Positions 1 to 8,107 of a stretch of DNA of 64,000 nt are shown piece after piece. The notes under the pieces are model-generated. The model was given only the letters and a program-made list of their open reading frames with translations, did not search any database and was not told the origin of the DNA. The stretch covers positions 4,443,769-4,507,768 of the forward strand of contig NZ_OY761461.1 in assembly GCF_963664555.1 (NCBI RefSeq). The letters run 5' to 3'. This stretch comes from Labilibaculum sp. GTDB taxonomy: Bacteria; Bacteroidota; Bacteroidia; Bacteroidales; Marinifilaceae. Position numbers and translations under genes: made by a program. Numbering within the stretch: the first letter of the stretch is position 1; each line of letters opens with the position of its first letter.

Positions 1-1494
1 ACTGTTCGTGCCGGATTGATCGCGAACAATTGCAGAAATATCAAAATCCTGAGTTGTTTGGGGCGGCAAATAACCGGATATAGCTTTTAAAGGAGCTCCA
101 AACATACCGGGAACCATATAAACAACAAATGAAAACGAAACTATTGCAAGCATTAATCGGGGAACCGAAATAAATTTGATATCACTATCGTAACTAAACT
201 TCAATTTACCCAGTAAATAAAATCCCATCAATGTGAATATCACGATCCAAATACCCAAATAAATTTCACGATCCAACAATCCCCAATGATAAGTCTGATC
301 TGCAATACTTAAAAATTTTAATCCCAATGCAAGTTCTAAAAATCCTAAGATAACTTTTACTGAATTCAGCCAACCTCCGGATTTAGGCAGGTTGTTCAAC
401 CACGATGGGAATATTGCAAACAGTGTAAATGGCAATGCAAAAGCTAAAGAGAATCCAAACATCCCAACAATTGGTTCCAAAACCTCTCCTCCAGCCGATT
501 GAACCAAAATAGATCCAACAATGGGGCCGGTACACGAAAATGAAACCAATACCAATGTAAATGCCATAAAAAATGAACCTGCTATACCACCTTTATCTTC
601 ATTTGCTACCGACTTATTTACAATCCAACTTGGCATCGTGATCTCAAACATTCCAAAAAATGAAAACGCAAAGAACAAGAATATTATGAAGAACAGGATG
701 TTCGGAATCCAATGAGTACTTAGCCAGTTGGCAAAACTTGGTCCTAAAGTTACCGCGACAATGGTTCCTATAATAGTGTAAATACCAATAACTGAAACTC
801 CATAAACAACGGCATTAAAAATTGCTTTTCGTCTGTTTTCTGAACTGTGCATAAAGAAAGAAACCGTCATGGGTATCATTGGAAACACACATGGTGTAAG
901 AAGAGCTATTAATCCAAAAGAAAATGAAATAAAGAACAAAGACCACAATGAAGTATACTCCTTTCGAGGATTCTTCATCGGATTTATTTTCTCTTTCACT
1001 TTAGGAGTTGACTCAACTGCTGAAGAAGTTTTACCGGCATTCAGTTTGAATTCAAAATCGGGTGTAAACATCACGCACTCGCCTTCGCGGCATGTTTGAT
1101 ATTCCATTTCCCCATTTACTGAAAATGCTGATTCGGACAGTAATTTTATTTTTTGCTTTAGAATTGCCTCACCAACAAAATACTGAATATCCATTTCAAA
1201 AATATCATCGTACTCTGATTTTGGCTTGGTGATCTCTTCCAAATCTCCAATTAATTCATAATTATCCGATTCTGCAAAAGTTGCACTGAACCGAATTGGA
1301 CCACCATCCGGGAAATGCTGGGAATAAAGATGCCATTCGTTGGCTATTTTGGCTGTAAAAACCAAGTTAACTTCATTGTTGCTAACTTTTTCTGTTGAAA
1401 AATCCCAGGATACCGTTTCACGAATTTGTGCTTGAACGGAGATAAGGCTGTTAAGGAAAACTCCAAGAAATAAAATAAGAAGTTTTTGTTTCAT
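1..1494 (-). CDS. dsbD: DsbD-family thiol:disulfide interchange protein, partial at window edge
   Basis: Inner-membrane protein that passes electrons from cytoplasmic thioredoxin to periplasmic thiols. The 498 visible codons begin with a signal peptide (MKQKLLILFLGVFLNS...), then a DsbD-alpha-like periplasmic domain with the Cys pair of the QTCREGECVMF segment, then a hydrophobic domain with several membrane spans. The first and fourth of these carry the paired cysteines (LLTPCVFPMIPM and SFSCTGPIVGS) typical of the DsbD/CcdA core. The reading frame stays open to base 1, so the expected C-terminal thioredoxin domain lies outside the window. ATG start chosen because it directly precedes the signal peptide. 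Family assignment is firm; the true C-terminus is unseen. Confidence 0.93.
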   Translation of the reverse strand, partial: MKQKLLILFLGVFLNSLISVQAQIRETVSWDFSTEKVSNNEVNLVFTAKIANEWHLYSQHFPDGGPIRFSATFAESDNYELIGDLEEITKPKSEYDDIFEMDIQYFVGEAILKQKIKLLSESAFSVNGEMEYQTCREGECVMFTPDFEFKLNAGKTSSAVESTPKVKEKINPMKNPRKEYTSLWSLFFISFSFGLIALLTPCVFPMIPMTVSFFMHSSENRRKAIFNAVVYGVSVIGIYTIIGTIVAVTLGPSFANWLSTHWIPNILFFIIFLFFAFSFFGMFEITMPSWIVNKSVANEDKGGIAGSFFMAFTLVLVSFSCTGPIVGSILVQSAGGEVLEPIVGMFGFSLAFALPFTLFAIFPSWLNNLPKSGGWLNSVKVILGFLELALGLKFLSIADQTYHWGLLDREIYLGIWIVIFTLMGFYLLGKLKFSYDSDIKFISVPRLMLAIVSFSFVVYMVPGMFGAPLKAISGYLPPQTTQDFDISAIVRDQSGTNS

Positions 1495-1614
1495 GTGCTA
1501 TAATTTAAATGCTTTAACGCATAAAATTAATATTATAAAGCACCTTAACAAAGCCTTTAACAAAATGATAACAAAGTTTCGAAAACCCTCAAATCAGGAA
1601 TTTTGAAAACTTAA

Positions 1615-3171
1615 TTACAACATCTCAATTTCCTGATTGTTTTTATCGAAGAATTTATAAACCAACATATCGTAAGAAGGAATTTCACGAACAGAAAGCT
1701 TTATTCCAAATTCAGATTGCCATTTTCTACGCAATGTATTCCAAATTCCTTTGTTGATGTATGCTGCAACAAAAGGATGTACTTTTAAAGTAAACTTCTT
1801 GTCATTTTGCTCATCAACCAGTCGCTTAAGACTCTGTTCTATCTGATCGGTAAGCAGAACTGCAGGAGTTATTTTCCCTGAGCCCAAACAAGTTGGACAC
1901 ACTTCTTGAATTTCAACATTCATTTCAGGACGAACACGTTGGCGGGTAATCTGCATTAAACCAAATTTACTCAATGGTAAAATGTTGTGTTTCGTATGGT
2001 CAAGCCCCATTATTTCTTTCATTTTCTCGAAAACTTTCTGTCGGTTTTCGGCAGAATGCATATCAATAAAATCAACAACAATAATTCCTCCCATATCGCG
2101 CAGGCGAAGTTGGCGGGCAATCTCCTCAGCCGCAGCTAAATTTACTTCTACTGCATTTGACTCCTGATCGTTTCCTGCTTTGGAACGATTTCCACTATTT
2201 ACATCAACAACATGAAAAGCTTCTGTATGCTCAATTATTAAATAAGCACCATTTTTGAAGGAAACAGTTTTCCCAAAAGAAGATTTGATTTGTTTATCGA
2301 CACCAAGTTGATCAAAAATTGGCACATCACCTGTAATATGCTTTACAATTTTAGATTTCTCAGGAGCAATACTTTCGATGTAGTTTTTAATATCTTTTGC
2401 CGCATTGGCATCATTGATATAGATATTCTCGAATGAAGAATTCAAAATATCACGCAAAATAGCCGATGTTCTATCCATTTCACCCAACACTAATTTAGGT
2501 GGATTTACATCTCTAATGTGCTCGAAACCAGACTCCCATTTTTCTACAAGAGATCTTAATTCCTGATCAAGGGCAGCTACTCTTTTTCCCTCAGCAACCG
2601 TACGAACGATTACACCATAATTCTTAGGCTTGATACTTTGAAGGAGTTTCTTCAGTCGGAGTTTCTCCTCGGCAGAGCTAATCTTTTGAGAAATGGAAAC
2701 TTTATCTGAGAAAGGCATTAATACCAGATTTCTTCCGGCAATAGAAATTTCAGAACACAATCTAGGGCCTTTTGTCGAAATTGGTTCTTTTGCAACCTGA
2801 ACAAGTATATGCTGACCCGACTTTAAAATCTCGGATATTTTTCCATTTTTGTCGATATCCGCCTCTAATTTCATTTTAGAGATAGATAAGTTACGACCAT
2901 TTCGTGCTAAAGCTTGCTGTAAGAACTTGCTTAGAGATCTAAATTGATGACCTAAATCCAAATAGTGTAAAAAAGCATCCTTCTCATATCCTACATCAAT
3001 AAATGCAGCATTAAGACCCGGCATTATCTTTTTCACTTTTCCCAGATAAATATCACCAACAGCAAACTGAAGATTACTTTTCTCTCTGGTTAACTCAATC
3101 AGTTGCTTATTGCTTAGTAAAGCAATTACAATTTCATTAGGGGTTACATCAATTACAAGCTCGTTACTCAC
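1615..3171 (-). CDS. rng: Ribonuclease G (Rne/Rng family)
   Basis: Endoribonuclease for 16S rRNA 5'-end maturation and mRNA turnover in the cytoplasm. At 518 residues it matches RNase G rather than the much longer RNase E. An S1-type RNA-binding domain lies at about residues 35-125 (GDIYLGKVKKIMPGLNAAF). The catalytic metal-binding region has VVDVNSGN and GGIIVVDFIDM, each contributing an Asp, followed by the Zn-link CPTCLGSG. No C-terminal degradosome scaffold is present. It is followed upstream on the same strand by the small ribosomal protein gene and HU, a common Bacteroidota arrangement. Confidence 0.95.
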   Translation of the reverse strand: MSNELVIDVTPNEIVIALLSNKQLIELTREKSNLQFAVGDIYLGKVKKIMPGLNAAFIDVGYEKDAFLHYLDLGHQFRSLSKFLQQALARNGRNLSISKMKLEADIDKNGKISEILKSGQHILVQVAKEPISTKGPRLCSEISIAGRNLVLMPFSDKVSISQKISSAEEKLRLKKLLQSIKPKNYGVIVRTVAEGKRVAALDQELRSLVEKWESGFEHIRDVNPPKLVLGEMDRTSAILRDILNSSFENIYINDANAAKDIKNYIESIAPEKSKIVKHITGDVPIFDQLGVDKQIKSSFGKTVSFKNGAYLIIEHTEAFHVVDVNSGNRSKAGNDQESNAVEVNLAAAEEIARQLRLRDMGGIIVVDFIDMHSAENRQKVFEKMKEIMGLDHTKHNILPLSKFGLMQITRQRVRPEMNVEIQEVCPTCLGSGKITPAVLLTDQIEQSLKRLVDEQNDKKFTLKVHPFVAAYINKGIWNTLRRKWQSEFGIKLSVREIPSYDMLVYKFFDKNNQEIEML

Positions 3172-3290
3172 TACTTTTTTTCTTATTTTTAATAAAGATA
3201 ATCAGTTCTTACAAATAGATAAACCTAAAGTACTAAAAAGTTCTTTAGGTTTATTTATTTTGTTATTACAAACAATCAATTCAAAAGAAT

Positions 3291-3383
3291 CTATTTCTTT
3301 TTCTTATGACGGTTTTTTCTTAATCTTTTCTTACGCTTGTGCGTAGCCATCTTATGTCTTTTTCTTTTTTTTCCGCTTGGCAT
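3291..3383 (-). CDS. 30-residue AURKAIP1/COX24 (mS38-like) ribosomal small protein
   Basis: A tiny, extremely basic protein starting MPSGKKRKRHKMATHKRKKR and ending in a Lys run before TAG. This matches the AURKAIP1/COX24-domain peptide found across Bacteroidota, related to mitochondrial mS38 and to mycobacterial bS22; these sit in the small ribosomal subunit near the decoding region. The start ATG and the MPSGKKRK opening fit the family. It lies between HU and rng on the same strand, 34 bases after HU and 119 bases before rng. Too short for most length cut-offs. The family match is from memory of the motif. Confidence 0.85.
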   Translation of the reverse strand: MPSGKKRKRHKMATHKRKKRLRKNRHKKKK

Positions 3384-3417
3384 ATCTTCAATATTTTTAA
3401 TTAATTACAATCTAAGA

Positions 3418-3702
3418 CTACTTTACGTTAGTTTTAACTTTACTAACGAATGTTTTAGCTGGTTTAAAAGCTGGTATAAAGTGCTCAGCAATAATAATTG
3501 TTGTGTTTTTAGAAATGTTTCTTGCAGTTTTCTCTGCTCTTTTCTTAACGATAAAACTCCCGAAACCTCTTAAATACACATTTTTGCCTTTTACCAAAGA
3601 ACCTTTGATAGTATCCATGAAAGCTTCAACAGTTTTTTGTACTGTAATTTTCTCAATTCCTGTGTTTTTAGAAATCTCGTTAACAATATCTGCTTTAGTC
3701 AT
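3418..3702 (-). CDS. HU/IHF-family DNA-binding protein
   Basis: Small histone-like nucleoid protein that bends DNA as a dimer. The 94 residues have the HU fold: N-terminal helices (MTKADIVNEISKNTGIEK), then the conserved GFGSFIVKKRAEKTARN beta-arm entry, then a C-terminal stretch FKPAKTFVSKV. In most HU proteins the arm has RNP; here IIAEHFIPAFKPAKTF gives the P-x-F-K-P-x-K signature. First of a short minus-strand group HU - mS38-like - rng. A TATATTTG promoter element lies about 60 bases upstream. Confidence 0.93.
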   Translation of the reverse strand: MTKADIVNEISKNTGIEKITVQKTVEAFMDTIKGSLVKGKNVYLRGFGSFIVKKRAEKTARNISKNTTIIIAEHFIPAFKPAKTFVSKVKTNVK

Positions 3703-3760
3703 CTCTTAAAAAATCTTTAATTATCAATTATTTACATCATCATTTTCTCAAATCAGAATG

Positions 3761-3768
3761 CAAATATA
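3761..3768 (-). promoter_or_regulatory. -7 element for HU gene
   Basis: TATATTTG on the minus strand matches the Bacteroidota -7 consensus TAnnTTTG and sits 59 bases before the HU start. The -33 box is not clear. Inferred from consensus only. Confidence 0.5.
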
Positions 3769-3853
3769 TATGATTTCTAGCTATTAATGAAATCGAAAAC
3801 AATTATTTTTACCCAAATTTGAAAAAAAATAAATCAGGACAAATATTTTCAAG

Positions 3854-4906
3854 ATGCTTAGTAACCAAATCATAAGCTGGTATTTGCAAAACAAACGCGA
3901 CTTACCATGGCGGGAAACAAAAGATCCGTATCAAATATGGATATCAGAAATCATGCTTCAACAGACCAGAGTAGCCTCAGCTATTGATTATTTTAATCGC
4001 TTTTTGGAACAATTTCCAACAATTTCCGATTTAGCTAAGGCAGAGGAGCAGGAAGTATTAAAACTATGGCAGGGATTAGGTTATTATTCCCGGGCCCGAA
4101 ATTTACATACTGCTGCAAAAACTATTCAATTAGAATATCATGGTGTTTTTCCAAACTCTTACAAAGAGATTCTTAAATTAAAAGGTATTGGCACATATAC
4201 TGCAGCGGCGATTGCTTCATTTGCCTTCAATCTGCCACATGCCGCAGTTGATGGAAACGTTTATAGGGTTTTGTCACGTATATATGGCATTAGCAAAGCA
4301 ATTGACAGTACCGAAGGGAAAAAATACTTTCAAGCAATAGCAAGCGAAACAATGGGAAATGCCATACCTGAGATCTACAATCAGGCAATTATTGAATTTG
4401 GAGCTCTTCAATGCATTCCTCGTAATCCTAAATGTGATATCTGTCCTATTCTCGCCAATTGTTTTGCTTATAATAATGCACAAGTTGATCAATTCCCCAT
4501 TAAATCGAAACAAATTAAGACTAAAAACCGATATTTTTACTATTTGTTTCTATCTTGTAAAAGTCGGTTTTTAATCGAAAAAAGAAAGAAAAAAGACATT
4601 TGGGAGAACTTGTTCCAATATCCTTTAATTGAATATGGTAACCCTATTTCAACGGATGAATTGTTACAAACTTTTGAATGGAAAGAGTTATTTGGAAATA
4701 AGGAATTGGTTATTCATTCTGTATCCAAAAATGTGATTCATAAATTAAGTCATCAAAACTTACACACAAAATTCATTCACATCGAAATGGATATTGACAA
4801 GATGAAAAATGAATGTGGATATCTAATTATTAATCATTCCGAAATATCCAAATACCCATTCCCGAAACTGATTGAGGATCATTTAAATATAATTATTGAA
4901 AAATAA
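3854..4906 (+). CDS. mutY: A/G-specific adenine glycosylase MutY
   Basis: Base-excision repair enzyme that removes adenine mispaired with 8-oxoguanine. Visible features: catalytic Glu32 in SEIMLQQT, helix-hairpin-helix at about 108-122 (LKLKGIGTYTAAAI), catalytic Asp133 in AAVDGNVYRVL, and a 4Fe-4S loop with C187, C194, C197 and C203 (C-x6-C-x2-C-x5-C). A NUDIX-like C-terminal domain for 8-oxoG recognition follows from about residue 225. The length of 350 is normal. First gene of the plus-strand run mutY-ssb-gldE-gldD-PPTase conserved in Bacteroidota. Confidence 0.96.
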   Translation: MLSNQIISWYLQNKRDLPWRETKDPYQIWISEIMLQQTRVASAIDYFNRFLEQFPTISDLAKAEEQEVLKLWQGLGYYSRARNLHTAAKTIQLEYHGVFPNSYKEILKLKGIGTYTAAAIASFAFNLPHAAVDGNVYRVLSRIYGISKAIDSTEGKKYFQAIASETMGNAIPEIYNQAIIEFGALQCIPRNPKCDICPILANCFAYNNAQVDQFPIKSKQIKTKNRYFYYLFLSCKSRFLIEKRKKKDIWENLFQYPLIEYGNPISTDELLQTFEWKELFGNKELVIHSVSKNVIHKLSHQNLHTKFIHIEMDIDKMKNECGYLIINHSEISKYPFPKLIEDHLNIIIEK

Positions 4907-4978
4907 TCCATAATAATATTATGATCTTAGAATAAGTTTGTATCTTTAAACTATTGTTAAATTAAAAAAAATCAAAAT

Positions 4979-5404
4979 ATGTCAGTAAACAAAGTAATTC
5001 TTGTTGGAAATGTTGGTAAAGATCCAGAAGTGAAATATCTTGACAATGGTGTAGCCGTTTGTAACTTTTCACTTGCAACCAGCGAAACATACAACAACAA
5101 AAATGGCGAAAAAGTTACCCAGACAGAATGGCACAATATTGTACTGTGGCGTAAACTAGCCGAAATTGCAGAGACTTACGTAAAAAAAGGAATGCAAATT
5201 TACATTGAAGGTCAAATCAGAACACGTAACTGGGAAGATAAAGACGGCGTAAAAAGATATACGACTGAAATTTTCGGCACCAGCATGCAAATGTTAGGCC
5301 GCAAAGCAGAAGGTAGTTCTGAACCACAAGGTAGTCCCGAAGTCGCCCAACAAACGTCTTCCGACTCATCTGCAACAGAAGAAACGGATGATCTTCCTTT
5401 TTAG
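4979..5404 (+). CDS. ssb: Single-stranded DNA-binding protein
   Basis: Binds ssDNA during replication and repair and recruits partners through its acidic tail. 141 residues: an OB fold at 1-110 (VNKVILVGNVGKDPEVKY, WHNIVLWRKLAEIAETYVKKG, YIEGQIRTRNWED), a short Gln/Ser/Thr-rich linker and the terminal acidic peptide TDDLPF that docks onto DNA-processing proteins. 72 bases after mutY, with a near-consensus TAAGTTTG at 4933-4940 as a possible own promoter. Confidence 0.97.
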   Translation: MSVNKVILVGNVGKDPEVKYLDNGVAVCNFSLATSETYNNKNGEKVTQTEWHNIVLWRKLAEIAETYVKKGMQIYIEGQIRTRNWEDKDGVKRYTTEIFGTSMQMLGRKAEGSSEPQGSPEVAQQTSSDSSATEETDDLPF

Positions 5405-5435
5405 GCATCCTATTTAAAACTAATTTCATATAAAA

Positions 5436-6767
5436 TTGGAAACTGAAGAATTTACTAAACTTTTTTTAAGCAATACTGATATTGCTTTTTATTCTATAAA
5501 TATAAGTACCATTGTAAGTTTGCTTATAATGGTACTTCTTTTGTTTTGTTCGGCAGTGATTTCAGGATCAGAAGTGGCTTTGTTTTCTCTTTCGCCACAA
5601 AACATCAATGATTTGGGAGCAGATGATAATCCAAAAAACAAAAAACTTTTAAAATTACTAAGCCAACCTGAAAAGTTGCTGGCTACTATATTAATAGGTA
5701 ATAATTTTGTAAACATTGGGATAGTAATCTTATCCAGTTTTATCACCAATTCTCTGATTGATTTTTCGAATGCTCCAACGCTGGGTTTTGTAGTTCAGGT
5801 AGTGATTATTACATTCTTACTTTTACTTTTTGGCGAAATAATTCCCAAAGTATATGCAACTCAAACTTCACTGAACTTTTCAAAATTTGTTGCTTATCCG
5901 CTGTATTATTTAGAAAAAGTATTTCAACCTCTTTCTATCGTACTTATCAAATCGACCTCGATCGTTAACAAACGGATTTCTAAAAAACAGAATATCTCGA
6001 TGGTAGATCTTTCTCAGGCATTGGAATTAACTGCCGATGAAATATCTGAAGAAATGGAAATATTGGAAGGAATCGTAAACTTTGGCAATATCAATGTTGA
6101 GGAAATAATGATATCAAGAATGGATGCCGTAGCTGTAGACGTTCGAACAAGCTTTAGCAAATTAAAATCGGTAATTATTGAATCAGGCTTTTCCCGAATT
6201 CCTGTTTTTGACAAAAGCTTTGACAATATAAAAGGAATATTATATGTGAAAGATTTACTTCCACATCATCATAAACCAAGTACTTTTCGTTGGCAATCTC
6301 TTATCCGCCCCCCTTATTATGTGCCTCAAACAAAAAAAATAAATGATTTACTGGAAGAATTTCAAACTCAGAAAAACCATATGGCGGTTGTTGTTGATGA
6401 GTATGGAGGCACTTCAGGAATTATTACCATGGAAGATATTATTGAAGAAATAGTTGGAGACATTACCGATGAATCGGATGACAGCAAAGCTACTTATACA
6501 AAAGAAGAAGATGGGTCCTACTTATTTGAAGGAAAAACATCGCTAAACGATTTCTTTAAGATTGTAGATATTAGATCGGATATTTTTGATGAGATAAAAG
6601 GTGATGCTGAAACTCTAGCAGGTTTACTTCTTGAAATAAAAGGTGAAATTCCACAGAAAAAAGAAGAATTCAAATATAAAAAACATCGCTTTATTGTTGA
6701 AGCTGTAGATAACCGACGAATCAAAAAAATTCGTTTTATACTACCAAAACTCCCTACGAATAAGTAA
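5436..6767 (+). CDS. gldE: Gliding-motility-associated GldE, CNNM/CorC-type membrane protein
   Basis: 443-residue inner-membrane protein: an N-terminal CNNM/DUF21 region with about four membrane spans (residues 20-180), a CBS-domain pair (about 210-330, ending VVVDEYGGTSGIITMEDI) and a CorC/HlyC-type C-terminal domain. Bacteroidota members next to gldD are named GldE; GldE is linked to GldD function in gliding and T9SS-carrying species, while related CNNM proteins transport Mg2+. The start is TTG; the next in-frame Met lies inside the first membrane span, so TTG is favoured. Position between ssb and gldD supports the name. Confidence 0.9.
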   Translation: METEEFTKLFLSNTDIAFYSINISTIVSLLIMVLLLFCSAVISGSEVALFSLSPQNINDLGADDNPKNKKLLKLLSQPEKLLATILIGNNFVNIGIVILSSFITNSLIDFSNAPTLGFVVQVVIITFLLLLFGEIIPKVYATQTSLNFSKFVAYPLYYLEKVFQPLSIVLIKSTSIVNKRISKKQNISMVDLSQALELTADEISEEMEILEGIVNFGNINVEEIMISRMDAVAVDVRTSFSKLKSVIIESGFSRIPVFDKSFDNIKGILYVKDLLPHHHKPSTFRWQSLIRPPYYVPQTKKINDLLEEFQTQKNHMAVVVDEYGGTSGIITMEDIIEEIVGDITDESDDSKATYTKEEDGSYLFEGKTSLNDFFKIVDIRSDIFDEIKGDAETLAGLLLEIKGEIPQKKEEFKYKKHRFIVEAVDNRRIKKIRFILPKLPTNK

Positions 6768-6824
6768 TTTCGTATCATTAACAAACAAATGTTTAACCAA
6801 CATTTGCATCTACATCCACAACTT

Positions 6825-7406
6825 ATGAAATTGTATCGAATTCTTTTAACCTTTCTTTTTATTCTTATCGCTTTGGTGCCTTTTTCTTGTAAAAAGAAAT
6901 ATACTCCAAAACCAAAAGCCTATTTTCGAATTAATTTTCCTGCAAAGGAATATCATAATTGGAATTCAGATTTTCCATATAGCTTCGATCTTTTATCAAT
7001 GGCTGAAATTAAAGAGGACGCAAGCAAGGGAGCTGAAAAATATTGGCTCAACATTCAATATCCCGAATACCATGCAACCATTCACCTTAGTTATAAAAAT
7101 GTAGATAACAACCTGGAAAAGTATCTGGAAGATTCGAGAAAAATGGCATACAAACACTCTATTGTGGCAGATGCTATTGCCGAGCAAATCTATATCAATG
7201 ACAAGGAAAAGGTATATGGCATGATTTATCGGATCAAAGGCAATGCTGCATCATCGGTTCAGTTTGTAGCAACTGACAGCACAAACCATTTCTTAAGAGG
7301 TGCGTTGTATTTTCGGGAACATCCTAATCAGGATTCCTTGACTCCGGTCATTCAATTCATCGACAAAGATATTGTTCGTCTGATGGAAAGTCTGAAATGG
7401 AAATAA
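6825..7406 (+). CDS. gldD: Gliding-motility lipoprotein GldD
   Basis: Lipoprotein required for gliding and/or T9SS function in flavobacteria; biochemical role not settled. I start it at the ATG at 6825 because this gives a proper lipoprotein signal (MKLYRILLTFLFILIALVPF followed by SC, Cys at residue 22). An ATG 36 bases upstream would add a His-rich stretch before the signal. The mature part opens with the PKPKAYFRINFPAKEYHNW segment typical of GldD. Lies 57 bases after gldE and 16 bases before the PPTase, so probably cotranscribed. Confidence 0.9.
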   Translation: MKLYRILLTFLFILIALVPFSCKKKYTPKPKAYFRINFPAKEYHNWNSDFPYSFDLLSMAEIKEDASKGAEKYWLNIQYPEYHATIHLSYKNVDNNLEKYLEDSRKMAYKHSIVADAIAEQIYINDKEKVYGMIYRIKGNAASSVQFVATDSTNHFLRGALYFREHPNQDSLTPVIQFIDKDIVRLMESLKWK

Positions 7407-7422
7407 GCTAATATTGTGATTC

Positions 7423-8067
7423 ATGCCAATTTGCAATCAAATACAAATTAATAATTCATGCAGACTAATTGTTTGGAAAACCTCTGAGCCTTTAGAAGAA
7501 CTGCTGCATAGTGTAAGTTTAACTCCCAAGGAAGAAGTAAAACTGAACTCGTTCGGAAGCCAATCCCGTAAAATTGAATTTGTGGCAACACGTTGCCTGC
7601 TTCAATTGAGCTTAGGAGAAAATGTTCTGATTGAAAATGATGAGCATGGCAAGCCTCATCTTATCAACTCAGACTTGAACATTAGTGTATCCCACACAAA
7701 ATCATACGTTGGAATTCTTATTGGAGACAAATATACTGTAGCTCTGGATATGGAATATTTATCGGATCGGGTTTATCGAATTGCCAATCGGTTTCTTTCT
7801 GAAGATGAGCTGGATAATATTGACGAGAAAAACAAGATCTTACATCTTTATCAGCATTGGTGTGCCAAAGAGTGTTTAATTAAAATGTATGGAAAAAAAG
7901 ATGTTCATTTAATTAATGAATTAAAAATTGCCCCTTTTTCTCCCGGCAGCTCTACTTTCTCAGGTCAGGTTTGCAGAGCCGATTTTTCCGAAACCTATAC
8001 CTTTCAATATCTGCAGTTCGATAACCATTTACTGGTTTATTCCATAAAAAAAGCCAATAGTTATTGA
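7423..8067 (+). CDS. 4'-phosphopantetheinyl transferase superfamily protein
   Basis: Transfers phosphopantetheine from CoA to a Ser of carrier proteins. The Sfp/AcpT-type signature is visible: ISVSHTKSYVGI (84-99 region), VALDMEYL with Mg2+ ligands D109 and E111, and WCAKECLIKMYG at 146-157 with the catalytic Glu/Lys pair. 214 residues is usual for the family. It sits at the end of the mutY-ssb-gldE-gldD run. The target carrier protein is not in the window, so whether it serves fatty-acid or polyketide-type carriers is unknown. Confidence 0.88.
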   Translation: MPICNQIQINNSCRLIVWKTSEPLEELLHSVSLTPKEEVKLNSFGSQSRKIEFVATRCLLQLSLGENVLIENDEHGKPHLINSDLNISVSHTKSYVGILIGDKYTVALDMEYLSDRVYRIANRFLSEDELDNIDEKNKILHLYQHWCAKECLIKMYGKKDVHLINELKIAPFSPGSSTFSGQVCRADFSETYTFQYLQFDNHLLVYSIKKANSY

Positions 8068-8091
8068 ATCGTCAATTGCTACTGGCTTAAT
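8050..8091. terminator. Possible bidirectional terminator between convergent genes
   Basis: AAGCCAATAG and CTACTGGCTT form an imperfect stem spanning the PPTase stop codon, flanked by A-rich and T-containing tracts, between the convergent PPTase and PafA-like genes. Weak: long loop and one mismatch. Confidence 0.35.
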
Positions 8092-8107
8092 ATCATTAAG
8101 AAAAATT

